From positions 161,752 through 225,751 of the forward strand of contig MNCI01005871.1 in the NCBI GenBank assembly GCA_015680685.1: DNA of 64,000 nucleotides, written 5' to 3'. Both the position numbers and the translations under genes were made by a program. Below the pieces are notes generated by a model. That model saw only the letters and a program-made list of their open reading frames with translations, searched no databases and was not told the DNA's origin. Origin of the DNA: Gnetum montanum (Eukaryota; Streptophyta; Gnetopsida; Gnetales; Gnetaceae). Of the stretch, positions 23,292-33,261 are shown in pieces; within the stretch, counting starts at the first letter, position 1; each line of letters starts with the position of its first letter.

Positions 23292-23584
23292 CAGTGAGTG
23301 TTATTGGAAATTGCAAAATTAACAATTAAGTGTCGGCAAGCTTCGTAACGTCCGACGTTGTTTTGAGAGCTTAAATTTAGCAACTTCTTTTTCCATGTTG
23401 TTGTTTCAGTGTAGTCCTGGCGTAGGGGATCTTCATCATGCCCTTTGCATTTTGGGCAAAAAAAGCGGCATGCATGGCTGGGTATCCACTTAAACGTAGA
23501 TACGTGCAAAACAAATGATTTCAAAGAAGATGAGAAGCTCTCACAATTTACACAGATGTGCATGCAAATGAGGCAGAAGCAAAG

Positions 23585-23730
23585 ATGGCTCTGAGGCACC
23601 TATTAGGATGGTCGGATGGAGATGTCATGAGGTTAGATGCAAAGCCATGTTCCACCATTATGAGGCTTTTTGCTCCTGAGTGAGCCCCAAAAACATTGAA
23701 GCTTTTTATCTGAGATTATCCAAGTCCCTG
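23585..23730 (+). pseudogene. Small plant membrane-protein relic, copy 2
   Basis: It begins MALRHLLGWSDGDVMRLDAK, then KPCSTIMR, and then jumps by a roughly 130-bp deletion straight to LFAPE followed by a stop. It matches 10515-10817. The deletion removed both hydrophobic segments. Confidence 0.55.
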
Positions 23731-23996
23731 TAAATCTTTTAGATTTGGTTTTTTGTTTTGTTTCTCCTTTTGTGGTTTTCGTCATCTGCATTCATTCTTG
23801 TAGGATTTTTTTGGGCTTTGGCAGCAAGTTCTCCTCCATAGAAATCATTTGGGACCTAGTCTGTATTTAACTAATTTTCTTACAGTCTGTTCATATATGT
23901 ATGTAAGGCCCTAGTTATTGAATAGTGGATAGGTAACATTTGTCATTGCTAATGGAAAGGTTCTCAACAGGATCGGCCCTACACAGGTGCACACAC

Positions 23997-24413
23997 AGTT
24001 GTAGAATAATAATTTCACTAAATCTCAGTTTTTGAAGAAGGGACATAGAATAGAGAACAAATAGAATTTTTTATTGGACTGAAACTACTTCCCCATACAA
24101 ATAAAATGACAGACAACTACTTAAATAGGCACTTTGAAATGTAAAAATGAGACAATTATAATTCTAATCTTAAAACTTGTCAAAAATATCTAAACTAATA
24201 TGACAGTTATTGCATGCACAACTACTAAAAAATAGCAACAGAACTTGAGTGGGACAACTAATTCCTAAAAACCAAGTTTTGAATTACTCCAATAATTCTC
24301 CCCTTAATTCAAGAAAGGGGTTGAACACCAATGAAGGCTTGGAACTTCTTGAATTTCTCCTCAAATAATGCTTTGGTGAATATGTTGGCTAGTTGTTCTT
24401 CAGTATTGTAATT
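23997..24413 (-). mobile_element. Ty1/copia 3' end: RNase H tail plus 3' LTR
   Basis: On the minus strand, 24412 to about 24307 encodes YNTEEQLANIFTKALFEEKF, then FKKFQAFIGVQPLS and a stop, the typical C-terminus of a copia polyprotein. A polypurine tract (AAGGGGAGAA, about 24297-24306) follows, then a roughly 298-bp LTR from TATTGGAG (24294) down to CTACAACT (23997), with a TATA-like TATTTAAG. The rest of the element upstream is replaced by Ath-C1, which inserted at 24413/24414. Confidence 0.8.
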
Positions 24414-24517
24414 GATGAGCAGGGAGGTACCCCTACGCCCAACCATATGAATCACAAGTGTTCATACACGATCTAGTCAAACTCTATAGACCTTAAGTGC
24501 TTAAGTACACTTGTTTC
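24414..24517 (-). repeat. Ath-C1 3' LTR, outer piece
   Basis: It starts TGATGAGCAGGGAGGTACCC, which is the reverse complement of the Athila-type LTR end. At 24517 it is cut by Gyp-A2 and resumes at 31378 after the GTTTC duplication. Alignment with the solo LTR at 62457 is continuous across the cut. Confidence 0.85.
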
Positions 24518-25996
24518 TGTTGATGCGTAAATTTTGGATACGACGCCAACACCTGTGAAAACTCGTTTTAGGAGACTATCGCCTAGGGCGTCTCCCGTAT
24601 GGGTACGGAAACCCAGGAATAGTCTCAGCTGGAAAGAGCTATGTGACAAAACAATAATAACAATATTTTAAACAAAATATTAAAAGCTTTAAATTTAATA
24701 AGAATATTGAAAAGTTAAATAATTTGTGCAATTTGTGAAATATTTTTTTTTAATTTTTAATTTTGGTTTTTTTTATCGTAGTATTCACTTTTTATAAATG
24801 CAAACGAAAAGAAAGGCGGTTCAGACAGCTCTATAAAGAATTCTTCTGTGAAATCTACTTTTAACAATTGCCATTGTGCGTTGCTTGAACAGGGTCTTTC
24901 GATTGATCATTGGTGATGAAACACGAATTGCACAGGCCGCGATATCGCGTATGCGATATCGCGGTTCGTCGCCAAATCTATAAATAAGAGGCGACACTCC
25001 CCTCATTTGACATCCTAGGCGTAAAGTAGCGAAGCTCTGGCGGATTGATCACCCCAGAGATAGAATATTTTCCATGTGCCTGCAGTAGGAGTCCCCCAAG
25101 TGAACGGTTCTTTATTCGAGCAGCTTTGTACCTGAACGCAAGTTGTGTACGGCAATAAAGACGAGCTTTGTGGATAAACCTTGCAGTGCATGGATAGGTT
25201 TAATTAATGTTATTTACTGCTTTCCTAGTAACGTTGCATGAGTACGACTTGGTTACGAGCGTTGACGAACGTGTACGGCTAGCCAAGGAATCGGCTACTC
25301 ATCGCGATTAGTTTCTCTCACCCTTTCCTCCTAGAACGTGGGACAAGTACGACTTGATTACGAGCATCTACGGATGTGTATGGTTAGTTAAGAAATCGGC
25401 TGCTTGTCACACTTAGGTTAGCTAGGTGCCTCAGTACGACCACTTCGAGCACGTGCGTTACGTGTGGTAATCCCAGTAACGATTAGCGTTTGGTAGCCAC
25501 AGTTGCACAGTTCAGGGTGTGTACGGCAAGTGGGAACGGATGCTGACGCTAGGACTTAGTGCTGTAGTTAGAGTTAGTTTTAGTTTCTCAACCCTTCACC
25601 GTTAGCATAGGAGATAAATCTGAAAATACCAAAAAAATCATATACCTCAGATTTTCTTAACCATACACCATGACACATACAAGCAAGCCTGGGAAGACAA
25701 CGAACTATTAACCCCAAGTGTTCCATGGGGCGTTTAGGCATTTAGTTTGCGGAGTTCGACCGGATCGCGCGTGTTACGCTCATTTCATATGGTTGAGTGT
25801 AGGGGTACCTCGCCACTCATTAATTGGCAAATTTTTCAGGCTGCCCATTGAATTGTGATTATAGCAAGGAGAGTCAAGGTCAAGGCCTTAACCTTTTTTG
25901 AAAAAAAACATTTCATTTGGGAATGCTGAATTTTCATAGTAGATATTACTGTTGATCAAGGCCCTATGCCTAGCATGGGTGAGGTTGGCCTCAACA
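24518..25996 (-). repeat. Gyp-A2 3' LTR (left), carrying a solo LTR
   Basis: It is 1479 bp including a 909-bp solo LTR and its 5-bp duplication. Without the insert it is about 565 bp, some 840 bp shorter than the right LTR: near AATTTGTG-AAATA (about 24730) it skips the segment corresponding to 30190-31010. A short GTGAAAT-like homology at both borders suggests a deletion in this copy. Confidence 0.9.
24914..25822 (+). mobile_element. Solo Athila-type LTR inside the Gyp-A2 3' LTR
   Basis: It is 909 bp, from TGATGAAACACG to GCCACTCATTA, with a perfect target duplication ATTGG (24909-24913 and 25823-25827). The empty site is present in the right LTR near 31190 (GATTGATCATTGGCAAATTT). It has GCGATATCGCG words, the TATA box CTATAAATAAGAGGCG and an internal array of GAGCGTTGACG / GAGCATCTACG-type repeats that makes it longer than its relatives. 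Confidence 0.93.
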
Positions 25997-26770
25997 CTTA
26001 GCCCCCAAACTACAGATTGCATGCAAGTGTAAGGACTATAAAATTTTGAATGAAAATGCAAAAGATGGGGAAACAAAAACAACATGAGACAAGAAATGAA
26101 AACTTGAAAGTAAACTATAATGTTCTAAACATGATCAAAATAACCAAATAATCGAAAGAGACACTGACATAGGCCATCCAAACAACCATTAAAATCTAAA
26201 TATATAATTTATTNGCCTTTGATTGGTGGCATCATAGCAGGTCTCCTGGGTGGCTAAGGGTTCTCAAGTAGAAATGAACACACTTTACCCCGTTGTTTAC
26301 AAGATAACCATGAATCATCATACCTGAGGACTTGGGCTTATGAGAGGAAAGGATAGAATTTTCCAAGGTCACCTAGTAATTATGACTAACCACTCTCCAA
26401 CATCACATATCCTACACTTACATGATCATGATGATAACATGATAAGTTTGTATAAATCTAATGCTCCATAATCTAACATAACAAATAAACTGAAACCTTA
26501 GAATCAATTGGAAAGAGTTATAGTATTTATAAAATATAAAGCAGATTCTATAGCATTAGATTATAGTAATAGTAAATTAAATTATACCTACATTATTTTC
26601 CAATGGTGTTAAGATGATCCAATATCAAGTAACTCAAATGACAAATGATTATTAAAATCATATGAAGAACACAATAATCAAAAGAAAGAAATGATGAAAA
26701 TGCAAGCAAAATATGGAAACACAATAATATATATATGAAATGCAAATAAAAAGGGGAAGAAAACATGCAA
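25997..26770 (-). other. 3' non-coding part and polypurine tract of Gyp-A2
   Basis: On the minus strand AGTTTGGGGGCTAAG directly precedes the 3' LTR. The rest aligns with 20433-21930 of Gyp-A1, but about 590 bp are missing exactly at the single N at 26214. Confidence 0.7.
26214..26214. other. Single N at a missing Gyp-A2 segment
   Basis: Aligned to Gyp-A1, the flanks correspond to about 21067 and 21660; roughly 590 bp, including long A/GA runs, are absent here. Confidence 0.7.
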
Positions 26771-28075
26771 CTAAGAATCTACCAGATGCCCACGTGGGGT
26801 ACCTGAGTAGAAATGTTTCAAATGAAATGCATTAAAATTCCTATTCAACCTATATCCTTGCAAATCAGTAATCTTAAACACATTTGGGGTAGTGATGTCT
26901 CCAATTTGGAATGGATCTGACCACATAGGGGAAAACTTAGTTTGAAGGCTAGTTGGATGTTTTTTATTGAACCATCTCTTGACAATTTGTTGATGCTTAA
27001 GATTATGAAAATCAAGACCAAAACTTATCTTACTTGATTGTTTTCTATAAAGTTTTTCTTTAATATAAGTTTCAATGATAGGTCTAGGTTTTGGTGGGTT
27101 ATCGGATATAGCTTTTCTAGGAGAATGTTCCATGGATGTGTTGTTAAAATTTAGCACACCTTCAAATGTTTTAAGAGGTAAGGTCTTATTTATATCTTTT
27201 TCTTCCCCTAAAGGTGGTGGATCACTTAGACAAAATCCATCGTGTTGTTGATAAGGCAAGGTGTCTCCATAGTTTTCTTCACCTTCTCTAGAACTTTGAT
27301 AGGATTGGATGGGATCTGCATAAGAGATAGGATTTTCTGTAGTTCCACTCACATAGTTATTTTCAACATGTTCAATACACTCAACCTCAATAACCCCAAC
27401 ATAAAGATTAGCATTTCGATCTTCCAAAGATTGATTTTGTTGATCCAAGGTTGTTACTACTTGTTTGTAGAAGGGTTCTTGGGGTATAGTCATGTATTCA
27501 GATTTTCCTTCGATAGGGATCAATAATTCAAAGAAATCTAACCTAAAGAAGCCCCCAAACATAGCTCCAAAAGTCCTAGATAAGAGCACACCATATGTGG
27601 GTTTCATGTCAACTACTAGGATATCTGTATAACATGTAAATGTAGGGTATTTCTTAAGTTGTACCTTTGCTCCTTTTAATAACCCTACCACAGGTACGTT
27701 AGATCCATCGAGTTGAATTACACTTCTAGTTTGTGGTATCATTTGTGCTTCTAAAGCGTTACAAACGTTAAGAGGCATAACACTAACAGTTGCACTGGAA
27801 TCCATTAAACAGTTATGGACATTCTTCCCTAAAATAATCAAAATGGTTAGGAAAAGGGGGTGGTCCTTTTTGCTAGACATGGAATTATTCATGTTTTGTA
27901 TTGATAATGTGTTAGGACTTTCTGCAAAGTGAACTTGCCTTTCGGGAATTGGGGATTTTTCTCTTTGGGCTACGGGTATATGAACCATATCCTGAATCAC
28001 TTCTTTCATTTCATTAATGTGTAGGAGGTCATACATCAAAATGTTGGCTTTAACTCTTTTTAAGTCCTCAACCAA
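26771..28075 (-). CDS. Gag end + protease + integrase-tail fusion frame of Gyp-A2
   Basis: This is an open frame of 434 codons. It starts inside the gag end (MVEDLKRVKANILMYDLLHI), passes a retroviral-type protease (ILGKNVHNCLMDSSATVSVM, KPTYGVLLSRTFGAMFGGFF) and a linker (ADPIQSYQSS…), and then, without RT, enters the integrase C-terminus (HQQIVKRWFNKKHP … NRNFNAFHLKHFYSGTPRGH) ending LVDS. The protease triad D-S/T-G reads DSS, so proteolysis is doubtful. The true start is probably upstream: the frame before it (28148-28696) is the same, separated by one TGA. The long intact frame across the deletion join is unusual among the otherwise shattered elements here. Confidence 0.85.
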   Translation of the reverse strand: MVEDLKRVKANILMYDLLHINEMKEVIQDMVHIPVAQREKSPIPERQVHFAESPNTLSIQNMNNSMSSKKDHPLFLTILIILGKNVHNCLMDSSATVSVMPLNVCNALEAQMIPQTRSVIQLDGSNVPVVGLLKGAKVQLKKYPTFTCYTDILVVDMKPTYGVLLSRTFGAMFGGFFRLDFFELLIPIEGKSEYMTIPQEPFYKQVVTTLDQQNQSLEDRNANLYVGVIEVECIEHVENNYVSGTTENPISYADPIQSYQSSREGEENYGDTLPYQQHDGFCLSDPPPLGEEKDINKTLPLKTFEGVLNFNNTSMEHSPRKAISDNPPKPRPIIETYIKEKLYRKQSSKISFGLDFHNLKHQQIVKRWFNKKHPTSLQTKFSPMWSDPFQIGDITTPNVFKITDLQGYRLNRNFNAFHLKHFYSGTPRGHLVDS

Positions 28076-28147
28076 ATCATAATTCTTATGTTCATCTTTG
28101 GCTTCTTGTTGAGATGGAACTTTTCTTAGTATAGAAGGGGGGTTTGG

Positions 28148-28696
28148 TCATTGTGGGGCAATTACTTGGGATGACCCAGATTGGTTGTTTGCATTGTTTT
28201 GACTAGGAACTCTTCTGTTTGGAGGTGTATAAGAATTGTTCCTAGTTTGTTGTTGTGTAGCATTCCTAATGTCACTAATTTTGCAGTAGTGAGTGTTGTG
28301 TGGGTTAGGGTCGCCTACCATAACTTGTTCTAATGAGGAAACCTCTTCATTTTTTGTCCCATGAGGTACATTAAGGACCATGATAGGGGTTTTCCCATTT
28401 TGTTTCCCTTGGGTATTGTCACCATACAATGCCACGAATTGAGGACAAGTCTTTTCGGAATGTTGCCTCATATTATGAAGAAGACAATAATCATTGTTGA
28501 TTGATACACTTGGTTTTTCTGGTTGTATAGGGCTTTTGTTATTGTTTCTCTTTAGCTCGACCACTTCATTGGATAGTTTTTGTAGTGAAGGGAGTATTTG
28601 GGTCATCTGATCTTGGGTTTGGGTTGGTGGTTCAACAGAATTTGATGTCCCGTTTGGGTTGATAATGGATTGAATCAAGGCTTTTGTGGTCATCAT
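28148..28696 (-). CDS. Gag C-terminal part of Gyp-A2 (zinc-knuckle-like)
   Basis: The 182-codon frame contains YCLLHNMRQHSEKTCPQF, a C-x2-H-x4-H-x4-C motif of plant gypsy gag, then RNATQQQTRNNSYTPPNRRV, which matches the Gyp-A1 gag where the solo LTR landed. A single stop separates it from the protease frame downstream, and a frameshift separates it from the gag N-terminal frame upstream. Confidence 0.8.
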   Translation of the reverse strand: MMTTKALIQSIINPNGTSNSVEPPTQTQDQMTQILPSLQKLSNEVVELKRNNNKSPIQPEKPSVSINNDYCLLHNMRQHSEKTCPQFVALYGDNTQGKQNGKTPIMVLNVPHGTKNEEVSSLEQVMVGDPNPHNTHYCKISDIRNATQQQTRNNSYTPPNRRVPSQNNANNQSGSSQVIAPQ

Positions 28697-28760
28697 TCAA
28701 ACCAGTGTTAGATGGTAAGAATGAAGAGGACATGGGGCCTTGTGAGTAATTACTTAAAGG

Positions 28761-29606
28761 TTAAGTTGGTTGAAAAGGAGAAACAACTTGAGGCATAACA
28801 TTAAACGTTTGAAAAGTTGGTAGGAGTGGGTTTGATTGCATAGGGTTACTAACACTCATCATCCCAAATTGGGTTTGGATGCTGTTCATAAGGTTTATCT
28901 GCTCTAATTCCACAACTTTTGACATTGCACCTTGTATTTCTGCTATATTGGGATCAGATTTGGTAGCATAAGCGAAGAATGGATCAATGATAGAGAGATA
29001 GAAATTGAGGATACCATCTAGTTGTGGTCGCATCTCATTTGGCACATAGGCAAGTTGATGAAGGAATCTAAGGTTATAATCCCTAACATTTTCCTCAGGT
29101 AGCTTTGTTAGGCTGGTAAAGTTGCTTGATGTGATAGCAGAGCTTGTAAATTTGTCAAATTGATTCAAAAACTTATTTTTGAATTCTTGCCATGTGTTAA
29201 TAGAGGCATTAGGAAGCATTAAGAACCATTGGGTTGCTTTGGTCCTAAATGTTGTTACAAACACCCTACATGCCACATCATTAAGTATAATGTTGTGGAT
29301 CCCTAGTAAGGTTTCAAAACATTGTATGTGTTGGCGGGCATCATTCATAGGGGTTGTAGGATCGAAGAATACATTTATGTTTTGAAGGGATTTTGGTATG
29401 TCCTGGTAATTATGAAAGTTAAAAGGGTTTCTTACTAAGGGAGCTGGGGGTTGATGGGCTGCCATCTTAGTGTGAGGTTTTTTAAGAATTGAACTTGGAA
29501 AAAGTGAAGCTTGTTGTTTTCTCAAAGTAAATTGATGAGTAGTTGGTTGACTAAGGGTAGGAGTATGAGTTCTTTGTTGAGATGTTCCATAAGAAAAGTC
29601 ACTCAT
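28761..29606 (-). CDS. Gag N-terminal / capsid part of Gyp-A2
   Basis: The 281-codon frame starts MSDFSYGTSQQRTHTPTLSQ. It contains the retrotransposon gag core: FFDPTTPMNDARQHIQCFET, ATQWFLMLPNASINTWQEFK, LTKLPEENVRDYNLRFLHQL and AYVPNEMRPQLDGILNFYLS. Such proteins build the cytoplasmic particle that packages element RNA. It stops (TAA/TAG equivalent at 28758-28760) and continues after a frameshift in the next frame. The start methionine matches the Gyp-A1 gag start. Confidence 0.88.
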   Translation of the reverse strand: MSDFSYGTSQQRTHTPTLSQPTTHQFTLRKQQASLFPSSILKKPHTKMAAHQPPAPLVRNPFNFHNYQDIPKSLQNINVFFDPTTPMNDARQHIQCFETLLGIHNIILNDVACRVFVTTFRTKATQWFLMLPNASINTWQEFKNKFLNQFDKFTSSAITSSNFTSLTKLPEENVRDYNLRFLHQLAYVPNEMRPQLDGILNFYLSIIDPFFAYATKSDPNIAEIQGAMSKVVELEQINLMNSIQTQFGMMSVSNPMQSNPLLPTFQTFNVMPQVVSPFQPT

Positions 29607-29974
29607 AAAATGAAAAATAACAGGAAATGTAAAATGCTAATAAACTGTGAAAATGAAAGAAAATGAAAAAAACATTTGAATGCTATATTTTATTAGTTTT
29701 TTTTTAATTTTTAAAAGTAAAATTGAAATTACAAAATTTTAGAACAGTAAATTGAAAGTAAAATGATTTAAATCACTTTAATTAAATTTTAGAAAAATAA
29801 AAATAAAAAGGGATTGCTAGAATATAAATTGGAGATTTGAAAATGAAACTAAAAATAGAGCAATAAAATTGAAAATAAGGAGGCAAAAATAAAACAAACA
29901 GTAAAAAAAAAAGAAACATAAAAGGAAAATAAAGAAAAAGTTGAGAAACTGCCCTCCTTCTAGCACCAAAAAGG
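29607..29974 (-). other. Leader and primer-binding site of Gyp-A2
   Basis: Directly inside the 5' LTR (minus strand from 29974) lies CCTTTTTGGTGCTAGAAGG, the probable tRNA primer-binding site, followed by an A/T-rich untranslated leader to the gag ATG at 29606. Short frames on this strand (29782-30023) are low-complexity. Confidence 0.65.
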
Positions 29975-31377
29975 TGTTGATGCGTAAATTTTGGACACGC
30001 AGCCAACACCAGGGAAAACTCATTTTAGGAGACTATCGCCTAGGGCGCCTCCCGTATGGGTATGGAAACTCGAGAATAGTTTCAACTGGAAAGGGCTATG
30101 TGATAAAACAATAATAACAATATTTTAAACAAAATATTAAAAGCTTTAAATTTTATAAGAATATTGAAAAGTTAAATAATTTGTGAAATTTAAAAGAGTA
30201 CAATAAATAATTCAAAATAAAATGCAAATAATAATATTGAAAATTGTAAAAGTTATCTACCACTGTGGCTACTTCTACACTTGGAGATGGCAGAGAGAAA
30301 AATCTGTCTTGTTGTTTGAAAGCAAATAAATAAATAACAAAACGATGTTAATGCTATTTGTGTTGCTTGTGCATACAACCTGTCTCTGCTAGGTTTTTGT
30401 TTATAGGTAGAAAGAAAGACTTATACTGATACCCCTCATGGTGTCCAGGTTGGCACCGCCGCTGTTGGGCATTGGTCTCTACCGTGTGGGCAAAAAAGAA
30501 AAAGAAAAGAAAAGAAAATGTGTCTATTTCTGTATGAGAAAATAGAAAACCGTCGTTTAGCAATTGCTACTACAGGGCAAGCACACTGTCATATGCAATT
30601 TTCCTGCAACTACTGTTGATGTTCATTGCGCGTTTCACGCTCCTGCCGTGTTCTGTCGCCTACCGGCAAATGAGAGAAGACCGCTGAAAATGCCTCCGCT
30701 GTCGGTATCTCTGGTGCCGATTGTTGGAGTATGTGGCACAAAGAAAGGTTGCCGGAAGGCACTGCTAGAGCGAGTGAAGTCCTTGATCGGTGGCCCACCC
30801 TACTGGCTGCAGAACCAAAAATGGTTGTTGCAAACTCTAGCTTTGTCCACTCTTTGGTTTGGGCTAGCTCCGTTGTAAATAACAGCTTGCTGGAGAAACC
30901 CTAACCCTAAACCGCCAACTGCCTTTGCCATGTCAACCGCAATGTGGGAAACTGAAATAAGAAAATGAGCTAAAAAAATAAGCCTTAAGTTTTATGGTTT
31001 ATGTTGAAATATTTTTTTTAATTTTTAATTTTTAATTTTTAATTTTGGTTTTTTTTATCGTAGTATTCACTTTTTATAAATGCAAACGAAAAGAAAGGCG
31101 GTTCAGACAGCTCTATAAAGACTTCTTCTGTGAAATCTACTTTTAACAGTTGCCATTGTGCGTTGCTTGAATAGGGTCTTTCGATTGATCATTGGCAAAT
31201 TTTCCAGGCTGCCCATTGAATTGTGATTACAGTAGGGAGAGTTAAGGTCAAGGCCTTAACCTTTTTTTTTAACCTTTTTTGAAAAAGAACATTTCATTTG
31301 GGAATACTAAATTTTCATAGTAGATATTACTATTGATCAAGGCCCTATGCCTAGCATGGGTGAGGTTGGCCTCAATA
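29975..31377 (-). repeat. Gyp-A2 5' LTR (right), full length
   Basis: It is 1403 bp, from TGTTGATGCG to CCTCAATA on the plus strand; the last CA has become TA. It keeps the unoccupied ATTGG site for the solo LTR of the left LTR. It includes a triple telomere-like word (CCCTAACCCTAAACC at about 30899-30913) and a TATA-like TTTATAAA (about 31073) that could serve minus-strand transcription. Confidence 0.9.
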
Positions 31378-32117
31378 GTTTCAAGGAAGTGAAATCTAAT
31401 TGAAATGATCATTGTCTTTTTAGTTCCACTTGTGAGGTACAAAAATATGGTTAAGTGCAACTGAAGTATGTGATTTCTATCATTTTATATGTTATAAGTT
31501 TAACTGCCTAGAACTAGAATGAGAGGTAGAGTAATTTAAGATTTAATTCATTAACTACCTGGCTATCCTAACACAAGTACTCGTTTCCACTCTCTAAACA
31601 CATCCTAAATGCATGTAGCGTTGTTGGGTTACCAAATGTTAAGTGTTTCTAGGTTACCAATTGCTACACGTATGCTTGAAGTGGTTGTGCTTGTGTTCAT
31701 TAACAACTGGAAATTAATTGCTCAATGAAAATGCATTAAAGTAAATTGGATGAATATCAAATACATTAAAGGAAACATTAATCTATTCTTAGTGCTGCAA
31801 GGATTATCAAAAGGGTTCATTTTTATTCTCGACACACTGTTATGCTTAGGTACATCAATGCTTGAACGAAGATCTATACACATTTAGACTCCTACTGTGG
31901 ACACTCAGAAGATATTCTAACTTTGGAGAAAACAAACTGCAAGAGCTTCACTATGCTATGACAAAAAAATATATGAAAATTGTGAACCCAAGCACTATAT
32001 TTATAGGTTGACATATATCCCATGATATTGGATATTCGATGTTGCATCTTGGGATATGATATCGGGTATTTGATATTGAGGCTCTGATATTAGAGGCAAT
32101 CAAAGCATGATTCATCA
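31378..32117 (-). repeat. Ath-C1 3' LTR, inner piece
   Basis: It continues the LTR interrupted at 24517. It has the pair of GGTTACC words (about 31628 and 31653), a TATA-like TATATTTATAGG (about 32008, antisense) and decayed GATATTGGATATT palindromic words. It ends ATTCATCA at 32117, followed by TACCCCATGATT, the reverse complement of the family polypurine tract. Confidence 0.85.
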
Positions 32118-33261
32118 TACCCCATGATTGAATGAAAAGTCGTCCTCAAGTGAAGAAGAGGAGGAACAAGTTCCTTATAAAATATTAGGATGGTATGGGA
32201 TTATTAACTAACATACAAATTGACTCAAATGGAATAAATAGACTCCTAAGTGCCCAAGTGTACAGATTACAATCTTTTACAAAATTCAGTGTTCATGACA
32301 AGAGAAGAGAACACCTTGGACAAAACCAACATCCACTCCTTTGGCAGCTGAAGAGTGAGGAAGAAGATTGAATGATCATGAAGAGTCCTCATCATATGGT
32401 GTTGTTGCTATTGCTTCCTATGTGAGGACAATCCTTCTTCTAGTCTACACATTCCATTCACACTTCGCACTACAATCATAAAAAATCATGGATTAGTGTG
32501 TAATGTATAACATATAACTTTGACGTATCTTGTCTTGTTAGCGGATACACTTGGCTAGGTTGTGATTGTGATGGATGAATTTTGATAATATTGTTAGTAA
32601 GACGGTTGAAAAATATGGTGGAATAGATAAGTAGTCCATTAGAAAATTTTTGAAAAGTCCAAACATAATAAAATACCTAAGGAGGGTTAAAGAATTCACA
32701 ACAAAGATAAGAAAAAGATTGCATTGAAGAACATTGTGAACGTATGCACATTAGGATGTCATTGATGGGAAAAACAAAAGGATTTGATTGTAAGAATGTC
32801 TAAGGATAAAAAAATTAACTAACCCATGTAAAAGATATGCAAGTGGATCCTCCCCAAAGTTGGCATAGGCCTTTTATTACCCTTGCATAACTTCAAATCG
32901 AGGAGTCAGTGGGCCCCATGGATGATTAATGGTTATAGAAGGTTAAGTACAAAAACTTGGAAGAAACTACCTGAGAATTTTGACACTTCAAACCAGGACA
33001 TTAAAGAAGAACATGAAACTAGCAGTGAGGTGAGACATGGAAAGCATAGATGGATGAGAGAGAGAGTGGAATGGAGTTCCTGATTAAGGTCACATGAAGT
33101 CCCTTGTGAATTTTATAGTTAAATGACTTGATAAGATCCATCCTTAGTCTAGATCAAAGCCAACCACATTTAGTGATGTCGCATCACCATTCTAAGACCA
33201 GTCCACCCCACTGAGACACAAGAGTGCTTCCATAGAACAACCATTGTTTTCTATTAGATAA
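32118..33261 (-). other. Ath-C1 post-pol region, 3' piece
   Basis: This is minus-strand sequence between the polypurine tract and the Ath-B1 insertion. It corresponds to the 3' part of the region that follows integrase in Ath-B1 (similarity around CTCCATTCCA-CTCTCTC). No intact frame remains; the plus-strand frame 32883-33083 is antisense and not a gene. Confidence 0.6.

Larger units (their letters stand above)
22115..23996 (+). repeat. Duplicated block, copy 2
   Basis: It matches 8943-12118 without the hAT-like insertion and with one instead of two 36-bp units. The right edge (CTACACAGGTGC) is cut off by the copia LTR at 23997. The left edge abuts the shortened 3' LTR of Gyp-A1. Confidence 0.85.
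24518..31377 (-). mobile_element. Gyp-A2: complete-ended Ty3/gypsy element lacking RT, RNase H and most of integrase
   Basis: Both ends are visible. On the plus strand the LTRs start TGTTGATGCG and end CCTCAACA (left) or CCTCAATA (right), and the element is flanked by a perfect 5-bp duplication, GTTTC (24513-24517 and 31378-31382). On the minus strand the order is 5' LTR, primer-binding site, gag, protease, then a direct join to the last part of integrase, a 3' non-coding part, the polypurine tract and the 3' LTR. The missing segment matches the RNase H-RT-RNase H-integrase core of Gyp-A1. It would need proteins from a relative to move. Confidence 0.93.

Noticed and set aside
30894-30914. Interstitial telomere
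   Set aside because: Only about two and a half CCCTAA units, inside an LTR; far too short for a telomere remnant.
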